Source: Actinomadura sp. J1-007 (GTDB lineage: Bacteria; Actinomycetota; Actinomycetes; Streptosporangiales; Streptosporangiaceae). Taken from it: 64,000 nt of DNA. The position numbers and the translations under genes were made by a program. This document shows positions 1 through 10,514 of the stretch, one piece after another. Every line of letters begins with the position of its first letter. Position 1 is the stretch's first letter. The notes under the pieces are model-generated. The model made no database searches. It was not told the DNA's origin and saw only the letters and a list, made by a program, of their open reading frames with translations. The stretch is from assembly GCF_009793335.1 (NCBI RefSeq), contig NZ_WING01000001.1, positions 4,340,001-4,404,000 of the forward strand, given 5' to 3'.

Positions 1-105
1 ACGGTAGAACGGGATCGTCCCGCAGCCGGACAGCGGCAGCGCGACGGCCGCGAGCACCGCCGCGCCCGGCCGCCGCGTCCGGGACCGCCGCCTGTGAGGT
101 GTCAC
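1..105 (-). CDS. Lipoprotein, N-terminal part only
   Basis: The reverse strand opens with GTG at 105 and encodes 35 residues before the window edge. There is a basic N-terminus (several Arg), a short Ala/Val/Leu-rich core and a lipobox, LSGC, with the lipidated Cys at about residue 28. This is a classic type II signal peptide, so the mature protein should be a lipid-anchored extracytoplasmic protein. Nothing of the mature domain is visible, so no function can be assigned. No strong Shine-Dalgarno sequence precedes the GTG, so the exact start is uncertain. Confidence 0.6.
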   Translation of the reverse strand, partial: MTPHRRRSRTRRPGAAVLAAVALPLSGCGTIPFYR

Positions 106-172
106 GGCGAGGGACTGTACCGGCGCGACACGGCCCGTGTCGGACTAAACGCGGATTGTGTTGGGAAAGCGG

Positions 173-1228
173 TCAGACGGACTTGCCGATGCCGATGCCG
201 AACTCGCGGTAGACGCGCTCCCAGAAGCCGTCCCGCAGCCAGGTGCGGGCCTCCTGGTAGGGGCGCAGCGAGCTGCCGAGCTCCTTCTCCGCCTCGATCA
301 GCAGCTCCTTGTCGATGACGGGCGGCAGGATCGGGCCGGGCAGCAGGTCGCGGATGTTGTCCCGGCCCCGCTCGAAGATCCACTTCTGGGCGACGTGCTC
401 GCCGATCTCCAGCATGTTGTTGCGGTCGGGGCCGAGCTTGCCGTCGGACGCCGCGGCCGACGTGGAGTTCATCGAGGCCGCGACCGTGGCCGGGGTCGCG
501 GCGTGCCCGGCGGCGGCCGGGACCGGCGTGCGCACGGCGGGCGACGGCTTGACCGCCGGGGCCCGTCCGGCGAACACCTGCGACGGCGACGGCACCGGGC
601 TCGCCTGGCGCGCGGCGGCGTCGCGGGCGGCGGCGGCCGTGCCGGGCGCCGGGACGGGCAGCACCTTGGCCTTGGTGAAGTAGGGGCGCAGGAAGTCGGC
701 GGGCAGCACCTCGACCGTGTCGGACTCCCACACGAGCCATTCGGCCTGGTTGGAGCCGTGCGTCGGCTCCACGCCCAGCAGGTGCACCCGGACGCCGTAC
801 CGCTGCGCGGCCTCCACGGCGGGCAGCATGTCCTCATCGCCCGCCAGCAGCACCGCGTCGGTGATCGCGCGGTGCCGGGCGAGGGCCTCAAGGTCGGCGC
901 GGAGCTGGGCGTCCACGCCCTTCTGCTGGCCCTGGGCGTTCAGATTGCCCAGCCGCAGCTTGACCAGCGGCAGGTTGGCGATCACGCGCTGGTCCACCGT
1001 CGGCTGCCGCTTCGGGGCCGCGTCGAACCAGTAGACGCGCAGCAGCTCGCCGAGCAACTGGTCGTCGGCATGGCTGGTCAGCGCCTTGATCAGTTTCTCC
1101 GCGGCGACCCGGTACTCCCGCCGGGAACTGCAACCGAGGAGCAGCGCACCGGAGGCCGCGTAGAGGTACCCCGCGTCGACGAAAATCGCGTAGCGCGCGG
1201 GCTGTGGGACGAACTCCGAGGTGGCCAT
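173..1228 (-). CDS. NYN-domain (PIN-like) putative RNase
   Basis: A 351-residue protein. Residues about 10-150 form an NYN domain: an early acidic strand (YAIFVDAGYLYAAS) and the typical later segment DAVLLAGDEDMLPAV followed by a GVRVHLLG strand. NYN domains share the PIN-like nuclease fold, and the conserved Asp residues would bind metal for RNA cleavage. A Pro/Ala-rich linker (about 175-255) leads to a compact C-terminal region of about 90 residues ending in EFGIGIGKSV, whose role I do not recognise. It is probably cytoplasmic. It stands alone, convergent with nothing nearby, with about 180 bp of upstream DNA. The family is secure; the substrate is unknown. Confidence 0.8.
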   Translation of the reverse strand: MATSEFVPQPARYAIFVDAGYLYAASGALLLGCSSRREYRVAAEKLIKALTSHADDQLLGELLRVYWFDAAPKRQPTVDQRVIANLPLVKLRLGNLNAQGQQKGVDAQLRADLEALARHRAITDAVLLAGDEDMLPAVEAAQRYGVRVHLLGVEPTHGSNQAEWLVWESDTVEVLPADFLRPYFTKAKVLPVPAPGTAAAARDAAARQASPVPSPSQVFAGRAPAVKPSPAVRTPVPAAAGHAATPATVAASMNSTSAAASDGKLGPDRNNMLEIGEHVAQKWIFERGRDNIRDLLPGPILPPVIDKELLIEAEKELGSSLRPYQEARTWLRDGFWERVYREFGIGIGKSV

Positions 1229-1412
1229 GGCCTTTCACCTTATTCGTGCGGAGGCCGTCGCAGGGCGCGAAACCACGGTTACATGTCCCTGGAAGCGTTC
1301 CCCGGGGAACGCGCCGGACACCGCTCCGGTGCTGCTCGGAGGGTGTCCGACGGTGTTGGCGGCCGGCTGGAGGGGCGCTTGAGGAACGCGCCGGAGGCGG
1401 CCGCGGAGGGCG

Positions 1413-1658
1413 CTAGCGGGGCAGGGCGCTCGCCCTCCACGCGTCGCGCCCGCGCGGGTGGATCCCCCGCGCGATCGGGCCGCGAAGCTGCCTGGAACGG
1501 TCCGCCCACCGGGAGGGCCCCGGCGTCCCCTCGTCCCGCCCGTCCCGCGCCGCGGCGGCGGCCCGGGCGCGCGCGGTGAGCACCGCGACGAGCGCCGCGA
1601 CCTCCTCCGGCGTCGGGTCGCCGCGCACGACTTGCAGGAACGGCTTGTCGTCCGCCAC
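1413..1658 (-). CDS. accE: Acyl-CoA carboxylase epsilon subunit
   Basis: An 81-residue protein lying immediately downstream of the carboxyltransferase beta subunit on the same strand. The N-terminus FLQVVRGDPTPEEVAALVAV is the hallmark of the small actinobacterial epsilon subunit (AccE5/PccE type). That subunit promotes assembly of alpha and beta subunits of acetyl/propionyl-CoA carboxylase. The rest is an Ala/Arg-rich linker and a C-terminal basic segment containing SRWADRSRQLRG. The family is variable outside the N-terminus, so substrate preference cannot be read from it. Order beta then epsilon, with birA about 4 kb away, matches the accD5-accE5-birA neighbourhood of mycobacteria. Confidence 0.85.
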   Translation of the reverse strand: MADDKPFLQVVRGDPTPEEVAALVAVLTARARAAAAARDGRDEGTPGPSRWADRSRQLRGPIARGIHPRGRDAWRASALPR

Positions 1659-1745
1659 GGTGCCTCCTCACAACGTCTTCCGAACAGGGTCTTCCGAACA
1701 AGGTCTTCAACGGGCCGTCCGGCGGCCCCGGGCCGCGCCCCGCCG

Positions 1746-3338
<1,593 letters not shown>

Positions 3339-3414
3339 GCGGGCCAGGGTAACCGGCCACTGATGGGGGGCATGCGGCCGGGGCGGCGATTCGCCTGATC
3401 ACTACGCTTGGCAT

Positions 3415-6087
3415 GTGGCTACGAAGACGCGCGACACCCTGCGGCAGGATATGCCCGAACCGCTGCGGCGCGATGTGCGCCTGCTGGGCGCCATGCTCGG
3501 CGACGGGCTCGTGGAGTACGGCGGGCGCGGCCTGCTGGACGACGTGGAGCGGCTGCGGCACGCCGTGATCGCCGCTCGGCGCGGCGAGGCCGGCATCGAG
3601 GAGGTGGCGGCGCTCGTCGACTCCTGGTCCCTGGAACGGGCCGGGGAGGTCGCGCGGGCGTTCACGGTCTACTTCCACCTGACCAACCTCGCCGAGGAGC
3701 ACCACCGCATCCGGACGCTGCGCGAGCGCGACACGCCGCGCGACCCGGAGGCGGCCGGCGGCTCCGGCGAGCCGATCCCGCGGGCCGAGCCCGCCACCAG
3801 CTCCGTCGCGGCGGCGGTGGAGGAGATCCGGGCCGCCGGGGGCGGACGGCTCGACGAGGCCGTCGCGGGCCTGGAGTTCCGGCCGGTGTTCACCGCGCAC
3901 CCGACCGAAGCGCGGCGCCGCGCCGTCGTCACCGCGATCCAGCGGATCAGCGACCTGCTCGGCACGCTGAACGCCGGCCCCGGCGAGAGCGAGCGCGAGG
4001 AGGCCGAGCGGCGGCTGCGCGAGGAGATCGACCTGCTGTGGCGGACGGCGCTGCGCCGCAACACGCAGATGGACCCGCTGGACGAGGTCCGGACCGCGAT
4101 GGCCGCGTTCGACGAGACGATCTTCCGGGTGGTGCCGGAGATCTACCGCTCGCTGGACCGGGCGCTCGACCCGGAGGGGACGGGCACCCGGCCGCCGCTG
4201 GCGCCGTCGTACCTGCGGTTCGGGAGCTGGATCGGCGGCGACCGGGACGGCAACCCGTTCGTCACCGCGCAGGTCACCCGGGACGCGATCATGATCCAGG
4301 CGGACCACGCGCTGCGCGCCCTGGAGGCCGTCTGCGCGCGGATCGCCCGCGAGCTGACCGTCCACGAGAGCACCACCCCGGCGTCGGACGCGCTGCGCAA
4401 CGCGCTCGCCGCCGCCCGCACCGGGCAGCCGGGCCCGGTCAAGGACATCGCCAAGCGGTCGCCGGGCGAGCCGCACCGGCAGTTCCTGCTGTTCACCGCC
4501 CAGCGGATCGCCGCGACCCGCGAGCGCGACGCCGACCTCGGCTACTCCGGGCCGGACGAGCTGCTCGCCGACCTGCGGACCGTCCAGGAGTCGCTGGCCG
4601 CGGCGGGCGCGGTCCGGCAGGCGTACGGGCGGATCCAGCACCTGGTCTGGCAGGTCGAGACGTTCGGGTTCCACCTGGCCGAGCTGGAGATCCGGCAGCA
4701 CTCCGAGCTGCACGAGAAGGCCCTGGAGCAGCTCCGCTCGGGCGGCGAGCGCGACGAGATGACCGAGGAGATCCTCGACACGCTCCGCGTCGTCGGCTGG
4801 ATCCAGCGGCGCTTCGGCGTGCGGGCCTGCCACCGCTACGTCGTGTCGTTCACCCGCTCGGCGCGGGACATCGCCAACGTGCACGAGCTGGCCGCCTCGC
4901 TCGGCGACGACGCGCCCGTGCTGGACGTCGTCCCGCTGTTCGAGACCGGCGAGGACCTGGAGCGCGCGCCGAGCGTGCTCGCGGGGATGCTGGAGATCCC
5001 GGCCGTCCGGCGGCGGCTGGACGACACCGGGCGGCGCCTGGAGGTGATGCTCGGCTACTCCGACTCGGCCAAGCAGCTCGGCCCCGCGAGCGCCACCCTC
5101 GTGCTGTACGACACGCAGGAGGCCCTGGCGGCGTGGGCGGCGGGCCACGACATCCGGCTGACGCTGTTCCACGGCCGCGGCGGCTCGCTCGGCCGCGGCG
5201 GCGGCCCCGCCAACCGCGCGATCCTCGCGCAGGCGCCCGGCTCGGTCGCGGGCCGGTTCAAGGTCACCGAGCAGGGCGAGGTGATCTTCGCCAGGTACGG
5301 CCACCCGCAGATCGCGCGCCGCCACGTCGAGCAGGTGACCAACGCGGTCCTGCTCGCCTCGACCGACGCCGTCGAGGACCGGGCCCGCCGGGCCGCGGCC
5401 CGGTTCCGGCCGCTCGCCGACAGGATCGGCGACGCGGCCCGCGAGGCGTTCCGCTCGCTGATCGAGACCGAGGGCTTCGCGGCGTGGTTCGCCCGCGTCA
5501 GCCCGCTGGAGGAGATCGCCGAGCTGCGGATCGGCTCCCGGCCGTCGCGGCGCAAGGCCGCGCGCGGCCTGGAGGACCTGCGCGCCATCCCGTGGGTGTT
5601 CGCCTGGACGCAGACCCGCGTCAACCTGCCCGGCTGGTACGGCCTCGGCAGCGGCCTCGCGGCCGTCTCCGGCGGCGGCGAGGACCTGCGGGAGCTGCGC
5701 GAGGCGTACGAGGCGTGGCCGCTGTTCTCCTCGCTGCTCGACAACGCGGAGATGAGCCTCGCCAAGTCGGACCGGGCGATCGCCGAACGCTACCTCGCGC
5801 TCGGCGGGCGCCCCGAGCTGGCGGACGCCGTCCTCGCCGAGTACGACCGGACCCGTTCGCTCGTCCTCGCCGTCACCGGCCACGAGCGGCTGCTGGAGAA
5901 CCGCAAGGTCCTGTCCCGCGCCGTCGAGCTGCGCAACCCGTACGTGGACGCGCTCTCGCACCTCCAGCTCCGCGCCCTGTCGGCCCTGCGCGCCGGCGTC
6001 GCGGACGAGACCGAGCGCCGCCACCTGGAGGACCTGCTGCTGCTGTCGGTCAACGGCGTCGCCGCCGGCCTCCAGAACACCGGCTGA
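3415..6087 (+). CDS. ppc: Phosphoenolpyruvate carboxylase
   Basis: An 890-residue enzyme making oxaloacetate from PEP and bicarbonate, an anaplerotic step. All signature segments are present in order: FTAHPTE with the catalytic His near residue 160, GSWIGGDRDGNPFVT, GYSDSAKQLGPAS, FHGRGGSLGRGGGP, KVTEQGEVI, a WVFAWTQTRVNLPGWYG segment and the obligatory C-terminal QNTG. Length is typical of bacterial PEPC. Start is GTG at 3415, divergent from the carboxylase beta gene with about 75 bp between the two starts. It is followed after 31 bp by an acetyltransferase gene on the same strand. The frame is intact throughout. Confidence 0.97.
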   Translation: MATKTRDTLRQDMPEPLRRDVRLLGAMLGDGLVEYGGRGLLDDVERLRHAVIAARRGEAGIEEVAALVDSWSLERAGEVARAFTVYFHLTNLAEEHHRIRTLRERDTPRDPEAAGGSGEPIPRAEPATSSVAAAVEEIRAAGGGRLDEAVAGLEFRPVFTAHPTEARRRAVVTAIQRISDLLGTLNAGPGESEREEAERRLREEIDLLWRTALRRNTQMDPLDEVRTAMAAFDETIFRVVPEIYRSLDRALDPEGTGTRPPLAPSYLRFGSWIGGDRDGNPFVTAQVTRDAIMIQADHALRALEAVCARIARELTVHESTTPASDALRNALAAARTGQPGPVKDIAKRSPGEPHRQFLLFTAQRIAATRERDADLGYSGPDELLADLRTVQESLAAAGAVRQAYGRIQHLVWQVETFGFHLAELEIRQHSELHEKALEQLRSGGERDEMTEEILDTLRVVGWIQRRFGVRACHRYVVSFTRSARDIANVHELAASLGDDAPVLDVVPLFETGEDLERAPSVLAGMLEIPAVRRRLDDTGRRLEVMLGYSDSAKQLGPASATLVLYDTQEALAAWAAGHDIRLTLFHGRGGSLGRGGGPANRAILAQAPGSVAGRFKVTEQGEVIFARYGHPQIARRHVEQVTNAVLLASTDAVEDRARRAAARFRPLADRIGDAAREAFRSLIETEGFAAWFARVSPLEEIAELRIGSRPSRRKAARGLEDLRAIPWVFAWTQTRVNLPGWYGLGSGLAAVSGGGEDLRELREAYEAWPLFSSLLDNAEMSLAKSDRAIAERYLALGGRPELADAVLAEYDRTRSLVLAVTGHERLLENRKVLSRAVELRNPYVDALSHLQLRALSALRAGVADETERRHLEDLLLLSVNGVAAGLQNTG

Positions 6088-6118
6088 CAGCGGCCCGCGC
6101 GGCGGGGACACTGGCCGG

Positions 6119-6577
6119 ATGGAGACCGAGGTGAGGATCCGTCCGGCCGTCCCCGCCGACCGGCGCGCCGTGGAGGAGGTCGTCGAGGCCGCCTACGCCC
6201 CGTGGGCCGAGGTGATCGGCGTCCGCCCGCTGCCGATGGTCGCCGACTACGCGGCGCTGATCGCGGCGGGCCGCGTCCACGTGACCGCCCCCGCGCTGGA
6301 CGCGCTGATCGTGCTCGTACCGGAGCCGGACGCGCTGTACGTCGACAACGTCGCCGTCGCCCCGGCCGCGCAGGGCCGGGGGCTCGGCCGCGCGCTCCTG
6401 GCGTTCGCCGAGGACGAGGCGCGCGCCGCCGGACTCCCCGCCCTGCGGCTCATCACCAACGAGAAGATGACCGGCAACATCGCCCTCTACGGGCGCCTCG
6501 GCTACGCGGAGACGGGCCGCGAGGACATCGGCGGCCGCTGCGTCGTCCACATGCGCAAACCACTGCCGCCCGCGTGA
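6119..6577 (+). CDS. GNAT family N-acetyltransferase
   Basis: A 152-residue single-domain GNAT. The acetyl-CoA binding loop is clear: VDNVAVAPAAQGRGLGRALL (V-x-x-x-x-R/Q-x-x-G-x-G/A motif), followed by the helix FAEDEARAAGLPALRLITN and the late strand NIALYGRLGYAETGRE. It should transfer an acetyl group from acetyl-CoA to an amine on a small molecule or protein; the acceptor cannot be predicted. It lies 31 bp downstream of ppc and is probably co-transcribed. Its stop codon is only 3 bp from the stop of the convergent enoyl-CoA hydratase, leaving no room for a separate terminator. Confidence 0.88.
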   Translation: METEVRIRPAVPADRRAVEEVVEAAYAPWAEVIGVRPLPMVADYAALIAAGRVHVTAPALDALIVLVPEPDALYVDNVAVAPAAQGRGLGRALLAFAEDEARAAGLPALRLITNEKMTGNIALYGRLGYAETGREDIGGRCVVHMRKPLPPA

Positions 6578-6580
6578 CCG

Positions 6581-7375
6581 CTAGGACGGCCAGACGGGCT
6601 TGCGCTTCTCGTTGAACGCGGCGATGCCCTCGCGGCGGTCGGCGGAGGTGACGACCGTGCGCCAGGCGTTCTCCTCGATGTCGAGGGCCGCGTCGAGGCC
6701 CGTTCCGTCGCCCTGCCGCATGGCGCGCTTGGCCGCGCGGACGGCGGCCGGGGAGTTGCCGGCGATCACCCCGGCGATGGCGAGGGCCTCCTCGCGCACC
6801 GTTCCGGCGGGGACGCGGCGGTCCACCAGCCCGTACGCCTCCGCCTCGTCGATGCCGAGGCGGCGGCCCGTCAGCACCAGGTCCGCGGCCCGTCCCGGCC
6901 CGAGCCGCCGGGTCGCGAGCTGGGTCCCGCCGCCGCCGGGGACCAGCCCGACGCCGACCTCGGGCAGCCCGAACACCGCCGTCTCGTCCGCCACGATCAG
7001 GTCGCACGACAGCGCGAACTCGCAGCCGCCGCCGAGCGCGTAGCCGTGCACCGCCGCCACCACCGGCTGCGGCAGGCCGAGCACGCCCCCGAACGCGGCG
7101 CGGAACACCGGCCGCTGCTCCAGGATCTCCGCGTCCGTCATCGCGTTGCGTTCCTTCAGGTCCGCGCCGACGCAGAACGCCTTCTCACCGGCCGCCGACA
7201 GCACCACGGCCCGTACCGACCGGTCGGCCGCGACCTCGGCGCACACGGCCCCGAGGCGCCGCGCCATGGCCGTCGACAGCGCGTTCAGCGCCTCGGGCCG
7301 GTCCAGCACGATCTCGGCGACGTGGCCCACACTCTCACCGCGCCGCAGGGTCACCCCATCAGTCGTCTCGTCCAC
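6581..7375 (-). CDS. Enoyl-CoA hydratase/isomerase family protein
   Basis: A 264-residue crotonase-fold enzyme. The oxyanion-hole segments are clear (ALNALSTAMARRL and GEKAFCVGADLKERNAM). Both catalytic acidic positions of true hydratases are present, in GGGCEFALSCDLIVAD and LPEVGVGLVPGGGGTQ. This supports hydration of trans-2-enoyl-CoA in beta-oxidation or a related pathway; the exact chain-length substrate is unknown. The gene is single and convergent with the GNAT gene. Its upstream region carries one copy of the long inverted repeat described separately. Confidence 0.92.
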   Translation of the reverse strand: MDETTDGVTLRRGESVGHVAEIVLDRPEALNALSTAMARRLGAVCAEVAADRSVRAVVLSAAGEKAFCVGADLKERNAMTDAEILEQRPVFRAAFGGVLGLPQPVVAAVHGYALGGGCEFALSCDLIVADETAVFGLPEVGVGLVPGGGGTQLATRRLGPGRAADLVLTGRRLGIDEAEAYGLVDRRVPAGTVREEALAIAGVIAGNSPAAVRAAKRAMRQGDGTGLDAALDIEENAWRTVVTSADRREGIAAFNEKRKPVWPS

Positions 7376-7421
7376 GCGTGCACTCTATTTCCAGAACCCC
7401 CGGCCCAGGACACTCGCCTGG

Positions 7422-7569
7422 CGGCTGTGTTGATTGAAGCCCCGGCCCAGTCCGCTCGCCTAAAGGCTCGCTCCCTGACCGTTGCTTTGCGAGTGCTGCA
7501 TCGCTTCGCGATCTGTCCGGGGGAGGCTCGCCTTCGGCTTCGCCTCCCCCGGACAGTCAACGCACTCGC
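7422..7569 (+). repeat. Long inverted repeat, left copy
   Basis: About 148 bp that recur as the reverse complement at 9747-9893. Only a cluster of differences around 7451-7474 and one near the inner end separate the two copies. The right two-thirds is a nested palindrome: ATCGCttcGCGAT, then a perfect 15-bp stem CTGTCCGGGGGAGGC / GCCTCCCCCGGACAG around a short loop. The left edge begins CGGCTGTGTTGATTGAAG. A degenerate sub-repeat of the block CCCCGGCCCAG..CTCGCCT occurs just upstream at about 7397. The copy sits between the divergent starts of the enoyl-CoA hydratase gene and birA, so it is not in a terminator position. Confidence 0.9.
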
Positions 7570-7630
7570 GCGGTGGCTGGTGCCCCTTGTATCGCCACTC
7601 GGCGGGGCGCTCGGGCCGAGGGACGGGCGC

Positions 7631-8535
7631 ATGGAGTTTGATGGTGCGGTGAGCGAATCACCGTACGCCGATCTCGGCCGGCCGCCCCTGCACGAGGCGG
7701 CGCTCCAGCGCGCCCTCGCCCGGGGGACGGGCTGTGGCGCGCGATCAGCGTCGTTCCGGAGACCGGGTCCACCAACGCCGACCTCGCCGAGCGGGCGCGG
7801 GCCGGGGAGCCCGAGGGCACGGTCCTGGTGACCGAGGTCCAGACGACGGGCCGGGGCCGCCTCGGCCGGACCTGGACGGCGCCGCCGCGCTCCGGGCTGA
7901 TGTTCTCGGTCCTGCTGCGCCCGGCCGTCCCGCCGTCCCGCCTCGGCTGGACGCCGCTGCTGGCCGGGGTCGCCGCCGCGACCGCCGTCCGCCGGATGAC
8001 CGCCTGGTCGGAGACCGGCGACCGGTTCTTCGCGCCGGGCGTCCGGGAGCCGCAGGCCGACGTCGCCGTGGACGCCCGGCTGAAGTGGCCGAACGACCTG
8101 ATGGTGGGCGACCGCAAGCTCGCCGGGATCCTCGCCGAACGGGTCGAGGGCGCCGTCGTCGTCGGCATCGGCCTGAACGTGGGCCTGCGGGAGGAGGAGC
8201 TGCCCGTCCCGACCGCCACGTCCCTCGCGATCGAGGGCGCCCCGCTGACCGACCGGGCGCCGCTGCTGCGCGCGATCCTGCGCGAGCTGGCGACCTGGTA
8301 CCGGGAGTGGACGGCGCTGGAGGGCGACCCGGAGACGTCCGGCCTGCGCACGGCCTACAAGGACCTGTGCTCGACGCTCGGCCGTCCGGTGCGGGTGGAG
8401 CTGCCCGACGAGGAGGCCCTGACCGGGACGGCCGAGGACGTCGACGGCTCGGGGCGGCTGGTGGTCGCGACCGGCTCCGGCGAACGGGTCGTCAGCGCCG
8501 GCGACGTCGTGCACGTCCGGGGAACCGCCAGGTGA
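7631..8535 (+). pseudogene. birA: Biotin-[acetyl-CoA-carboxylase] ligase, frameshifted
   Basis: BirA charges biotin to biotinyl-AMP and attaches it to carboxylase carrier domains, fitting the acyl-CoA carboxylase genes nearby. The catalytic core reads GRGRLGRTW, LKWPNDLMVGDRKLAGIL and VVGIGLNVG, with no N-terminal HTH, so it is a ligase without repressor function. The coding frame is broken. Residues from ATG 7631 (or GTG 7649, reading MSESPYADLGRPPLHE) run in one frame to the G run at 7722-7726. The rest (DGLWRAISVVPETGSTNADL onward) continues in another frame, with no start codon of its own. Adding one G to that run restores a full-length ligase. A GAGGGA box 7 nt before ATG 7631 favours that start. 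It is probably intact in the cell. Confidence 0.85.
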
Positions 8536-8663
8536 ACGCCCGGCCGAACATCCGGTGAACTCCGCGCCGTCCCGGACGGGGTTCGGGGCGCATCGTGTGA
8601 AAGCAGGGCAGACCGGGGCCGTATCGTGATCGGGGAGACCTCCCGACAACGAGAGGCAGAGTG

Positions 8664-9703
8664 ATGGCGGCAGGGTTGCCCGATCCGAAAGAGATCGAAG
8701 AGCTCCTGCTCGGCGGCGAGCTGCGCTATACCCGCATCGACGCCCAGCGGCTGTCGGACACCCCGCGCGAGTTCACCGGACGGCTCTGGCGGGCGTTCGG
8801 CTACCCCTCGATGCCCGACGACGCCCTCGCCTTCACCGAGGGCGACGTCGCCGCGCTCTGCCGCATCCGGCGGCTGATGGACGACGGGGTGCTGGACGAG
8901 GACGGCGTGGTACGGCTCGCGCGCGCGTTCGGGCAGACCATGACCCGGCTCGCCGAGTGGCAGGTCAACCTGCTGAGCAGCATGCTCAGCCAGGACCCGC
9001 AGGACCCGCCGAGCGCCGAGGCGGTGGAGGCCATCGTCGACATCGCCGAGCGCTACATCGGCGAGTTCGAGCCGCTCGTCGTGCACGCCTGGCGCCGCCA
9101 GCTCGCCGCCGCGGGGACCCGCGCGATCGCCGCCGCCGCGACCCGCGAGGCCGCCGCGCGCGGCGACGGCGAGGCGGCGCCGTCGGGCCGGACGCTGACG
9201 ACGGTCGGGTTCGCGGACATGGTGTCGTTCACCCAGATGAGCCGCGAGCTGGACGAGCTGGAGCTCGCCCGCGTCGTCGAGTGGTTCGAGGAGACCGCCT
9301 CGGACATCGTGGCGTCCTGCGGCGGCCGGCTGGTCAAGACGCTGGGCGACGAGGTGCTGTTCTGCGCCGAGTCGCCGCGGGTCGGCGGCGAGATCGCGCT
9401 GGTCATCGCCGAGACGATCAAGGACGAGACGGAGGTCCCCGACGTCCGCGTCGGCGTGGCGTACGGCCCGGTGCTGCCCTGATGGGCGACATGTTCGGCA
9501 CGACCGTCAACCTGGCGGCCCGGCTCACCTCGCTGGCCCGCCCCGGCTCGGTGGTGATCGACGCCGAACTGGCCGCCGCGCTGGAGAAGGAGCCCGACCT
9601 GGACGTCATGAAGATCGTCAGACGCCCCGTCCGCGGCCTCGGCATCATCCAGCCGTCCGTCCTCCGCAGAGCGGCCACAAAACCGGACGATCCGTCCATC
9701 TGA
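8664..9703 (+). pseudogene. Class III adenylate/guanylate cyclase, frameshifted
   Basis: Residues about 1-165 form an N-terminal helical region seen in many actinobacterial cyclases. A class III cyclase domain follows. It carries VGFADMVSFTQ (metal Asp), GRLVKTLGDEVLF (purine-site Lys and second metal Asp) and, after the break, GDMFGTTVNLAARL (transition-state Asn and Arg). It would make cAMP (or cGMP). The frame breaks at the CCC run 9477-9479: the first frame reads GVAYGPVLP then TGA, and one extra C continues it as LMGDMFGTTVN to the stop at 9703, giving about 346 residues. ATG 8664 follows an AGAGG box. Like birA, it lies within the inverted-repeat-bounded segment. Confidence 0.82.
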
Positions 9704-9746
9704 CCCAAACCCCGGCCCGGGCCCGGGCCCGGGTCCTCAGCCGTCG

Positions 9747-9893
9747 GCGAGTGCGTTAACTGTCCGGGGGAGGCGAAGCCGAAGGCGAGCCTCCCCCGGA
9801 CAGATCGCGAAGCGATGCAGCACTCGCAAAGCAACGGTCAGGACGCGAGCCGCAGGCGAGCGGCCTGGGCCGGGGCTTCAATCAACACAGCCG
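9747..9893 (-). repeat. Long inverted repeat, right copy
   Basis: Reverse complement of 7422-7569, about 95 percent identical by eye, with matching ends (GCGAGTGCGTTAACTG at the inner side, CAATCAACACAGCCG at the outer side). It carries the same perfect 15-bp hairpin (9759-9802 region) and the smaller ATCGC/GCGAT hairpin. Here it lies between the convergent ends of the cyclase gene and bacterioferritin, where the hairpin could act as a bidirectional terminator. It begins 43 bp after the cyclase stop and ends 4 bp before the bfr stop. Confidence 0.9.
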
Positions 9894-9897
9894 AGGC

Positions 9898-10413
9898 TTA
9901 AATGGGCTCCGGGAGGCCCTTGCCGGGGGCGTCGGTGAGGCGCTGGAGGTAGTTCTGCTCGCCCAGGGCCTCGACGAGGCTGAGCTCCGTCTCCAGGTAG
10001 TCGACGTGCTCCTCCTCGTCGGCGAGGATGTCCTCGAAGATCCGCGCCGAGGTCACGTCGCCGCGCGAGCGCATGAGCTCGATGCCGGGACGCAGCCGGG
10101 CGACCGCCTCCAGCTCGATCTGCATGTCGGCCTTGAGCTGCTCGACGATCGTCTGGCCGATCCGCAGGGTGCCGATCTTCTGGTAGTTCGGCAGGGCTTC
10201 CAGGAACAGGATGCGGTCGGTCAGCCTCTCGGCGTGCCGCATCTCGTCGATGGACTCCTCGCGGGTGTGGCGGGCCATGCGCGTGAAGCCCCAGTTCTCC
10301 TGCATCTTGGAGTGCAGGAAGTACTGGTTGATCGCGGTGAGCTCCGCGGTGAGCTGCTCGTTCAGCAGAGCGATGATGTCCTTGTCGCCTTCCATATCGC
10401 CCCATGCTTCCAT
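9898..10413 (-). CDS. bfr: Bacterioferritin
   Basis: A 171-residue haem-containing ferritin storing iron as a 24-mer. All ferroxidase ligands are present: E24, E57, H60 and the later Glu and EEEH residues (equivalent to E18, E51, H54, E94, E127, H130 of classical Bfr). The haem-binding Met is at position 58 (Met52 equivalent) in DEMRHAERL. Family numbering suggests initiation at the second Met (10395), but a perfect AGGAGG lies 6 nt before the ATG at 10413, so I chose the longer form. It is downstream of bfd in one transcription unit, about 100 bp apart, under a predicted iron box. Confidence 0.95.
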   Translation of the reverse strand: MEAWGDMEGDKDIIALLNEQLTAELTAINQYFLHSKMQENWGFTRMARHTREESIDEMRHAERLTDRILFLEALPNYQKIGTLRIGQTIVEQLKADMQIELEAVARLRPGIELMRSRGDVTSARIFEDILADEEEHVDYLETELSLVEALGEQNYLQRLTDAPGKGLPEPI

Positions 10414-10514
10414 GGAGCTCCTCCTGTGGACAGCACTAACCCCCGCTCTGGGGCGTGTCCCCCCTGCGGAGGGGCCTCAGAACGGGTGCGCGGAGGCGCT
10501 CTCGGCGCTGTTCG

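Noticed and set aside
7422..7569. The 15-bp hairpin as the transcription terminator of the left gene
   Set aside because: The left copy stands upstream of both neighbouring genes, where a terminator has no gene to end; only the right copy fits that role.
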